DNA of 9,893 nucleotides from Holosporaceae bacterium (GTDB lineage: Bacteria > Pseudomonadota > Alphaproteobacteria > UBA3830). A program made the translations under genes and the position numbers. The stretch covers positions 1 through 9,893 of the forward strand of contig JAISCG010000017.1 in the NCBI GenBank assembly GCA_031265715.1, read 5' to 3'. The stretch's first letter is position 1, and the number at the start of each line of letters is the position of its first letter. Of this stretch, positions 6,182 to 9,893 are shown in pieces. The notes under the pieces were generated by a model that saw only the letters and a list, made by a program, of their open reading frames with translations, did no database searches and was not told where the DNA came from.

Positions 6182-7891
6182 ATGACACTCAAAAAAACAG
6201 TATTACTCGGTCTTATGGGAATTTTTTTAATGACCGAAACCAGCGAAGCCAGGTGGCATCCGATCTATATGAAGGGGATAATTGCATTATTTAAGAACGA
6301 ACCTTACGCTAAACCTGATGCTAATGGATTTACTGGCTATCGAAAATACGCAAGGTATGCGGCAGCGTTGTTGTATACTGCAGATGGGAATAGTAAACTA
6401 AAAGAGTTGGTTGAAGAGGGAAAAGGAAACTTGGGGAACCTTGTGCCGAACATAGAAAGCAAAGTTCAATCTTTTCGCAAAGTGTCGAATGTTTTCAATA
6501 CCACCTATGCGAAAGTGGAGCGAACACCGGAAGAAGAGGCCAGGTTGAATGGGTACGCAAAGAAAAAGGCACTGTCTGACATTGACAAAACAGACAGAGC
6601 AGAGTTGGGAAAAAAACTAAAACCAGGAACTAAAGCGGAAACAATGAGGGAGCTGGAACAGAAAAAGACGGAAGCATCCCAAGCATTGGAAAAAAGTTGC
6701 GAGTCGGCAGTAGCGAGCATATTGTTTTCGGTACATCCAGCCACAGGTGGTCTGCAGGCAGTAACGAATCTTGGCGGACATGCGGCCAAGATTTTTACTC
6801 AACAGACCAAAGTCACAACTCTAAGAAAGGATTACGAATTTATATGTAAGCTTATACACACAATTCATTCGTCCTCCGATGATGATGACGCTGTTGCCAA
6901 GATTGGCGCAGTACCAGCACCGCCGGAGAAGGAACTGCGAACACTGCTCACCATAGTACAGAAAAGTATCGAAAGCAGATGTAATCGAGCAGAAATATGC
7001 AAAATACTTATGGCATTTCTCCTGGAAGTAGCAGATGATCCGCAAGATCTTCAGTCGTTGAATAAAGTAGTCGATGATAATTTGTACGTTGCTAATGTTG
7101 GGACTACAATAGCTGGGTGGATCGCTGATCCCGCAACGATGCCGAAATACACTACTCTTGCAGAAGCTCGGAATGATATTGCTGATATAGCGGAGGATAC
7201 GATCTTTTCTCCCTACAGCGGAAGACCTGTTTCGCAGTCTGTTATACCGTATGATTCCTTAAAACCCGGAGCTACAAATACTGCGTATCCGGACAAAAAA
7301 TCTCTTCCGGATTGTGTGGAAACAGCCTTAAGACACACTGCTAGCATTTTGTTGTTGAAGAAAGAAGGAAATAAATTTACCTTTCACCAAGTCAAAGCTA
7401 CGGCTACCGCAAAGGCTTTCTTCGATGTCCATACTGATCCGCTGGAAGCAAGTTTATCCAATAATATAGCAATATTTGCTGACTGGGGTAAGCTATTTGT
7501 CCTACAGACTGGAACCAGTAATATATCTTATGAAACAGAGCTTCAAAGTTCAGGAACAAGCTATGGAGCGGAGGTTAAGAGTAGTGTCCAAAATTTTGCT
7601 CACGCACTTATAAAGATATTTGATATAAATAGTATAACTGATCCAGATATCGCTGCCGCTACTGATAAAGATAAAATTGAAGCTCTGTATAAAAGAATAT
7701 TTGAAGGAATAAATTCAGAAAAAGAGTATGAAATCAACGCGGAAAATATAACCCCAGCTGGGGATTTTGCAGATTTAATTGTTACTACAAAAAGAAAAGA
7801 TAACACCAACGAACTATCAAAATTCAAAATTCACATCATACAAAATCACAGCGAAGTACAAGACTGCCAAACCTTCGTTGACAACTTTTAG
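6182..7891 (+). CDS. Exported 569-residue protein of unknown function
   Basis: I do not recognise this protein. It begins with a typical Sec signal peptide: basic MTLKK, hydrophobic TVLLGLMGIFLM, and a likely cleavage after SEA (residue 23). The mature part is a soluble alpha-helical protein with a charged helical region around 112-170 (rich in K, E and A, possibly coiled coil), an acidic run SSSDDDD at 230-236, and a distinct segment around 345-395 with PYDSL, then LPDCVETALRHT (375-386). The C-terminal third looks mixed alpha/beta. Six cysteines (173, 222, 267, 273, 378, 562) could form disulfides after export. No transmembrane segment other than the signal. The start has GGGAGA six bases upstream. 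It is convergent with another exported protein gene. An envelope, secreted or host-directed role is possible but not shown. Confidence 0.85.
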   Translation: MTLKKTVLLGLMGIFLMTETSEARWHPIYMKGIIALFKNEPYAKPDANGFTGYRKYARYAAALLYTADGNSKLKELVEEGKGNLGNLVPNIESKVQSFRKVSNVFNTTYAKVERTPEEEARLNGYAKKKALSDIDKTDRAELGKKLKPGTKAETMRELEQKKTEASQALEKSCESAVASILFSVHPATGGLQAVTNLGGHAAKIFTQQTKVTTLRKDYEFICKLIHTIHSSSDDDDAVAKIGAVPAPPEKELRTLLTIVQKSIESRCNRAEICKILMAFLLEVADDPQDLQSLNKVVDDNLYVANVGTTIAGWIADPATMPKYTTLAEARNDIADIAEDTIFSPYSGRPVSQSVIPYDSLKPGATNTAYPDKKSLPDCVETALRHTASILLLKKEGNKFTFHQVKATATAKAFFDVHTDPLEASLSNNIAIFADWGKLFVLQTGTSNISYETELQSSGTSYGAEVKSSVQNFAHALIKIFDINSITDPDIAAATDKDKIEALYKRIFEGINSEKEYEINAENITPAGDFADLIVTTKRKDNTNELSKFKIHIIQNHSEVQDCQTFVDNF

Positions 7892-7900
7892 AGAGCATCG

Positions 7901-7938
7901 AAAAAAGCGCAGACTACCTCCGTAAGAGCAGTCTGTGC
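7901..7938 (-). terminator. Intrinsic terminator of the 147-codon minus-strand gene
   Basis: Read on the minus strand, GCACAGACT (7938-7930) pairs with AGTCTGCGC (7915-7907), nine base pairs including one G:U, and is followed at once by TTTTTT (7906-7901). It lies 16 bases past the stop of the minus-strand gene, exactly where a Rho-independent terminator is expected. On the plus strand the stem is not followed by a T-run, so it should act poorly for the 569-codon gene. Confidence 0.85.
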
Positions 7939-7953
7939 TTGCTTGTGGCACAA

Positions 7954-8397
7954 TCAAAAATAATCGCGTTCTTTAGGTTCCCAATCTTCACCATAAACAC
8001 CGGCGTTGTATTTATCCAGGAAGAAAGAAGCGGGGCGATCCAAATAGTAACGTTTGCAATTTTGTAAATCACAAAACAGGCGGTCTTTTCTCCAATGCTC
8101 GGCATCCTGCTCTTTGGTAGTTGAGACCGTATGTGTAAAACTCATGGAAGCAAAAGCCACAAACCCTTCATCAGTTTTAGGATCACACAGAAAATCCAGC
8201 AATTCTTTCATCTTTTCCATATCTGATACTTGCCGAACAAGTTCGCCAATTTTCTTATTTATCGGTTCCCGCTCTTCTATTGTTAGCTTTGGCCTCATTC
8301 CCTCTACCTCGCTGACTACAATTCCAGTAATTCCACACATCACCACCGCAGCGCAGCAAGCACCGCATACACTCTTCATCATATCACGAAACATCAT
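7954..8397 (-). CDS. Small exported protein of unknown function (147 aa)
   Basis: An unrecognised 147-residue protein. The first ~33 residues form a signal peptide or membrane anchor: MMFRDMMKS, then a hydrophobic, cysteine-rich core VCGACCAAVVMCGITGIVV. No canonical lipobox is seen (VVMC lacks the usual Gly/Ala/Ser before Cys). The rest is hydrophilic and mostly helical: EEREPINKKIGELVRQVSDM, EKMKELLDFLCDPKTDEGF, and a tyrosine- and aromatic-rich end with CKRYYLDRPASFFLDKY. A perfect AGGAGG at 8403-8408 lies five bases before the first ATG (8397) and eight before a second (8394); the second has the better spacing. With its own candidate promoter and a strong terminator it is a complete single-gene unit, convergent with the 569-codon gene. 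Function unknown; partnership with its neighbour is speculation. Confidence 0.8.
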   Translation of the reverse strand: MMFRDMMKSVCGACCAAVVMCGITGIVVSEVEGMRPKLTIEEREPINKKIGELVRQVSDMEKMKELLDFLCDPKTDEGFVAFASMSFTHTVSTTKEQDAEHWRKDRLFCDLQNCKRYYLDRPASFFLDKYNAGVYGEDWEPKERDYF

Positions 8398-8402
8398 AAC
8401 AA

Positions 8403-8408
8403 CCTCCT
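8403..8408 (-). promoter_or_regulatory. Perfect Shine-Dalgarno AGGAGG
   Basis: AGGAGG on the minus strand, complementary to the 16S rRNA 3' end. It is the strongest ribosome site in the window and supports the start of the 147-residue exported protein, fitting ATG 8394 (8-base spacing) slightly better than 8397 (5 bases). Confidence 0.8.
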
Positions 8409-8571
8409 AAAGTTTCAATAATCCCAAAAACAAGCAACGAGACGACGCAAACTATTCAGAAAACCGATGAAACCCGGAGGGCATTGACTGAAAGTTCGCT
8501 GCTACCGCTTTCACCATCTTTCCTAAAGCATCGCTCGACCTCTTTTACAAAAACTACAAAACACTAAGTTC

Positions 8572-8600
8572 ATCGTAGCGTAAATATTTTCTGAGCACAA
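8572..8600 (-). promoter_or_regulatory. Candidate promoter of the 147-residue exported protein gene
   Basis: On the minus strand TTGTGC (8600-8595) and TACGAT (8577-8572) are 17 bases apart. Both hexamers match the sigma70 consensus at about four of six positions. Transcription would start near 8565, giving a leader of roughly 165 bases that contains a six-bp stem TGAAAG/CTTTCA (around 8489-8513). Position and spacing are good; nothing else supports it. Confidence 0.42.
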
Positions 8601-8658
8601 CACTATAATTAACGAAAAATTAACCTTTCCGGTTGTTGCATCAGAGAAAAATATACTC

Positions 8659-8715
8659 TCAATATAGTAAAAATCGCATGACAATTCGATTGATTTCGTC
8701 GAAAAATTGCTTCAT
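8659..8715 (-). pseudogene. 18-codon ORF, possible 5' end of a lost gene
   Basis: A short frame, MKQFFDEINRIVMRFLLY, starts 40 bases after the stop of the broken gene remnant on the same strand, with AGGA almost adjacent to the ATG (tight spacing). The first twelve residues look like an ordinary bacterial N-terminus, after which the frame ends. This could be the surviving start of the next gene of an old phage operon, or chance. Evidence is thin. Confidence 0.22.
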
Positions 8716-8755
8716 CTTCCTGCAGGATGCGGTGTTGCCGACGTTTGCCGACTTA

Positions 8756-8896
8756 TCACTCCTCTTTTTTGATCATCAATTTTGAGATCCCGAAGTAAGC
8801 GAGTCCGATTTCGTTGAGCGTCTATATAATTGCAATGGTGGCAACAGTGATGACGCTATTTGTATTTTCCTTCAACTCAAGTTCTAATTCCCATAT
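8756..8896 (-). pseudogene. Remnant of a small phage-type gene, copy 1
   Basis: The minus-strand frame reads ELELKENTNSVITVATIAII, then an in-frame TAG (8824-8822), then TLNEIGLAYFGISKLMIKKEE and TGA at 8756. Apart from that stop, the last part matches the end of the gene fragment at 9705-9782 (EIGLAYFGISK followed by a Lys/Glu tail), and 28 bases are identical (8786-8813 and 9735-9762). There is no start codon; the frame closes at a TAA near 8897 inside the end of the HTH gene. The preserved piece is a charged segment, a hydrophobic segment and a basic/acidic tail, as in a small membrane-anchored protein; the family is not identified. Confidence 0.6.
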
Positions 8897-9123
8897 TTAT
8901 GCGCCTTTGTATATTCCCTGTCCTTTTCGTACTCGAACAACTGCTTGGGAGAACAATTTAACGCCACGGCAATTTTCTCCAAAGTCCTGAGAGTGCAAGT
9001 CTTTATGGCGGCCGAGCTTCGTATTCGGTGAATCGTATGACTGGAAATCCCTGTCATTTCCACCAGTTTATTAATGGAAACGCCCTCTTTTTCCATTATG
9101 TATTTCAGATTGCTTGTAATCAT
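8884..9123 (-). CDS. Cro/CI-type HTH transcriptional regulator
   Basis: A 79-residue protein that is essentially one helix-turn-helix domain of the Cro/C1 (XRE, HTH_26-like) type: YIMEKEGVSINKLVEMTGIS with recognition helix SSHTIHRIRSS, then TLRTLEKIAVALNCSPKQLF. It should bind operator DNA, most likely as a dimer, and has no effector or protease domain. Start ATG at 9123; the ribosome site is weak. It is transcribed divergently from the CI-repressor-like gene at 9352, with a 228-base control region containing two inverted repeats, a typical phage switch layout. The stop lies inside the start of the remnant frame downstream. Probably autoregulatory; targets unknown. Confidence 0.9.
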   Translation of the reverse strand: MITSNLKYIMEKEGVSINKLVEMTGISSHTIHRIRSSAAIKTCTLRTLEKIAVALNCSPKQLFEYEKDREYTKAHKYGN

Positions 9124-9160
9124 TGTTATTACCGTCTTTACCTAATAAAGATGGTACAGG

Positions 9161-9206
9161 TGAGATAAAAGGCACTTCTACATCCGTATGTGGAGTTATT
9201 ATCTCA
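9161..9206. promoter_or_regulatory. Inverted repeat in the divergent control region (operator or RNA hairpin)
   Basis: TGAGATAA (9161-9168) and TTATCTCA (9199-9206) are exact inverted arms. Between them ACTTC-t-ACAT and ATGTGGAGT also pair (nine pairs with one G:U, single bulged T) around the loop CCGT, so the whole 46 bases can fold as one long imperfect hairpin. It starts 38 bases upstream of the HTH gene start and would lie in that gene's leader or promoter. Either a repressor operator with extended symmetry or a structured leader. Confidence 0.6.
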
Positions 9207-9313
9207 GACTTTTATTGATTTTTCATTGCATGATATATATCCCTTCATGTGGAAGGTGGATTAAAATCTGTCTATTAATCACTGCATTACAAATATGTAG
9301 TCTTGATATATCG

Positions 9314-9336
9314 ATGCGATTATAGTAACTTCGCAT
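9314..9336. promoter_or_regulatory. Operator-like inverted repeat ahead of the CI-like gene
   Basis: ATGCGA (9314-9319) and TCGCAT (9331-9336) are exact inverted arms separated by 11 bases. The spacer contains TATAGT (9321-9326), which resembles a -10 element about 25 bases upstream of the ATG at 9352. A dimeric HTH repressor bound here would cover that element. A matching -35 is not evident. Confidence 0.5.
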
Positions 9337-9351
9337 ATGGAGTAAGCAAAA

Positions 9352-9708
9352 ATGGAATTAAAATACGATTGTACATCGCCAATGACTAAACGCCTTCTGG
9401 AAGCGACTAAATGTCGCTCTTTGGAAGAATTAAAGGAATACTTGAAAAATGCTCAGCAAGAAGTTATTCAATTGATGGGCGGAAACGTGGATATTTTAGT
9501 CAACAATCTTGTTGAAAATAGAATGATAATGCCCATGTTTGCCGCAATATTAGCAGCAAAAAATATCGACTCCCTATGGATTATCTTTGGAGACGAGGGA
9601 ATTTTTAATAAAAATGCTGCAAAATGCCCTCTCATAGAAAGCTTAGAGCAGTTTCTAAAAGAGTCGACTGACAAATGCAGCTTTTGCGAGCGTTTTAATA
9701 AGGCCTAA
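9352..9708 (+). CDS. CI-repressor-like phage regulator (divergent)
   Basis: A 118-residue protein. Its first ~80 residues follow the plan of the bacteriophage CI repressor N-terminal domain (Phage_CI_repr): MTKRLLEATKCRSLEELKEYL resembles the usual RLKEATG-x-x-S-x-x-ELAEYL, and IMPMFAAILAAKNIDSLWII then FGDEG resembles the closing helix and WLLFGEG of that domain. The middle, where the recognition helix should be (AQQEVIQLMGGNVDILVNNL), is not a clear helix-turn-helix, so DNA binding may be altered or lost. The C-terminal ~35 residues carry three cysteines (C-x24-C-x2-C) and no LexA/S24 peptidase domain. GGAG lies about nine bases before the ATG. It diverges from the small HTH gene and its TAA overlaps the stop of the minus-strand gene fragment on its right. 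Family assignment is by eye. Confidence 0.6.
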   Translation: MELKYDCTSPMTKRLLEATKCRSLEELKEYLKNAQQEVIQLMGGNVDILVNNLVENRMIMPMFAAILAAKNIDSLWIIFGDEGIFNKNAAKCPLIESLEQFLKESTDKCSFCERFNKA

Positions 9709-9782
9709 TCTTCTTTTTTCAGTACAAACTTGCTGATCCCGAAGTAAGCGAGTCCGATTTCGATAATTCTGTCGATGTGGTC
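9705..9782 (-). CDS. 3' exon of an intron-split small phage-type gene, copy 2
   Basis: Read from the intron 3' end, this gives DHIDRIIEIGLAYFGISK followed by FVLKKED and a TAG at 9705-9707, 25 codons. It is the intact-looking counterpart of the broken copy at 8756-8896; 28 bases are identical and the proteins share EIGLAYFGISK and the KKE tail. The upstream part of the gene must lie beyond the intron and the right window edge. The family is unknown; a short hydrophobic stretch and charged tail suggest a small membrane-associated protein. Its stop overlaps the stop of the convergent CI-like gene. Removal of the intron from the RNA would be needed to make the full protein. Confidence 0.6.
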   Translation of the reverse strand, partial: DHIDRIIEIGLAYFGISKFVLKKED

Positions 9783-9893
9783 GTTACCTAAGCCGGGAAG
9801 GTTGCCCTTTCCGGCTCGGCTTCAGAACCGTACGTGAACCTTTTGATTCATACGGCTCCTCTGTAAGAAGGCGTTTGTCACACGCACCTCGAA
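9783..9893 (-). mobile_element. Group II intron, 3' end (domains V and VI), 5' part outside window
   Basis: On the minus strand the DNA reads as the catalytic end of a group II intron. Domain V is 34 bases at 9858-9825: GAGCCGTATGAATC, loop AAAA, GGTTCACGTACGGTTC, with the catalytic AGC triad and the two-base bulge of the consensus. Domain VI (9819-9787) is a hairpin with loop GCAA; its 3' strand has a single unpaired A at 9789 flanked by CC/GG and G:U pairs. That A is seven bases from the putative 3' splice site (the final C at 9783), the standard branch-point distance, and the intron ends in AC. The reverse transcriptase/maturase gene normally lies in domain IV, which would be right of 9893. 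No more can be said about intactness. Confidence 0.9.
9825..9858 (-). ncRNA. Group II intron domain V (catalytic hairpin)
   Basis: A 34-base hairpin with the domain V layout: lower stem GAGCCGTA / TACGGTTC including the AGC triad and G:U pair, a two-base asymmetric bulge, upper stem TGAATC / GGTTCA, and an AAAA tetraloop. This is the most conserved part of group II introns and the basis for the intron call. Confidence 0.9.

Noticed and set aside
8054..8410. 118-codon plus-strand frame
   Set aside because: Antisense shadow of the 147-residue exported protein gene, which has AGGAGG, promoter and terminator; the Ser/Thr/Ile-rich product is typical of shadows.
9825..9893. Short minus-strand reading frame through domain V as a protein
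   Set aside because: The frame (ending HVRF) runs through the catalytic RNA hairpin; such readings are artefacts of the conserved intron structure.

Overview
The window looks like a piece of a low-GC, host-associated alphaproteobacterial chromosome. The main clue is the rplS product: ribosomal protein L19 carries the block EGVCIAR ... RKISFGEGVERVFPLYSP, which is typical of Alphaproteobacteria. The mix of phage-derived genes, exported proteins of unknown function and a group II intron would fit an intracellular or symbiotic lineage such as Holosporales or Rickettsiales. That placement is an inference from style, not from a search.

Layout. (1) Positions 1-4579, plus strand: a tightly packed HK97-type head and neck cassette in the same order as phage and gene-transfer-agent (GTA) genes: portal (5' end outside the window), prohead protease, major capsid, gp6-like connector, head-tail adaptor/stopper, DUF3168-like tail completion protein, a 34-codon ORF, and a 169-residue phage-type protein of unknown role. 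All reading frames are intact and several genes overlap or are separated by a few bases. No tail tube, tape measure or baseplate gene follows. (2) Positions 4580-5639: the cassette ends abruptly at housekeeping genes, namely rplS, a DUF167/YggU-family gene starting at TTG, and tRNA-Ala(GGC) with the G3:U70 alanine identity pair. (3) Positions 5640-8410: an accessory segment. A long non-coding stretch with repeated TCTCCAAA words precedes a 569-residue exported protein on the plus strand. It converges on a 147-residue exported protein on the minus strand, which has a promoter, a perfect AGGAGG and an intrinsic terminator. (4) Positions 8411-9893: phage-like regulatory debris. A small Cro/CI-type HTH gene (minus) diverges from a CI-repressor-like gene (plus), with two inverted repeats between them. 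This pair is bracketed by two copies of the 3' end of one gene family sharing a 28-bp identical run. The left copy is broken by a stop. The right copy is cut by a group II intron whose domains V and VI, including the bulged branch-point A, lie at 9783-9858; the rest of the intron is beyond the right edge.

How it fits together: the head genes form one co-transcribed assembly module; rplS and the DUF167 gene form a housekeeping unit; the tRNA marks the start of an accessory island with two exported proteins and a divergent repressor switch. The most interesting points are the intact head-only cassette beside rplS, the divergent switch with nested inverted repeats, the gene family hit by both decay and intron insertion, and the unidentified 569-residue exported protein.
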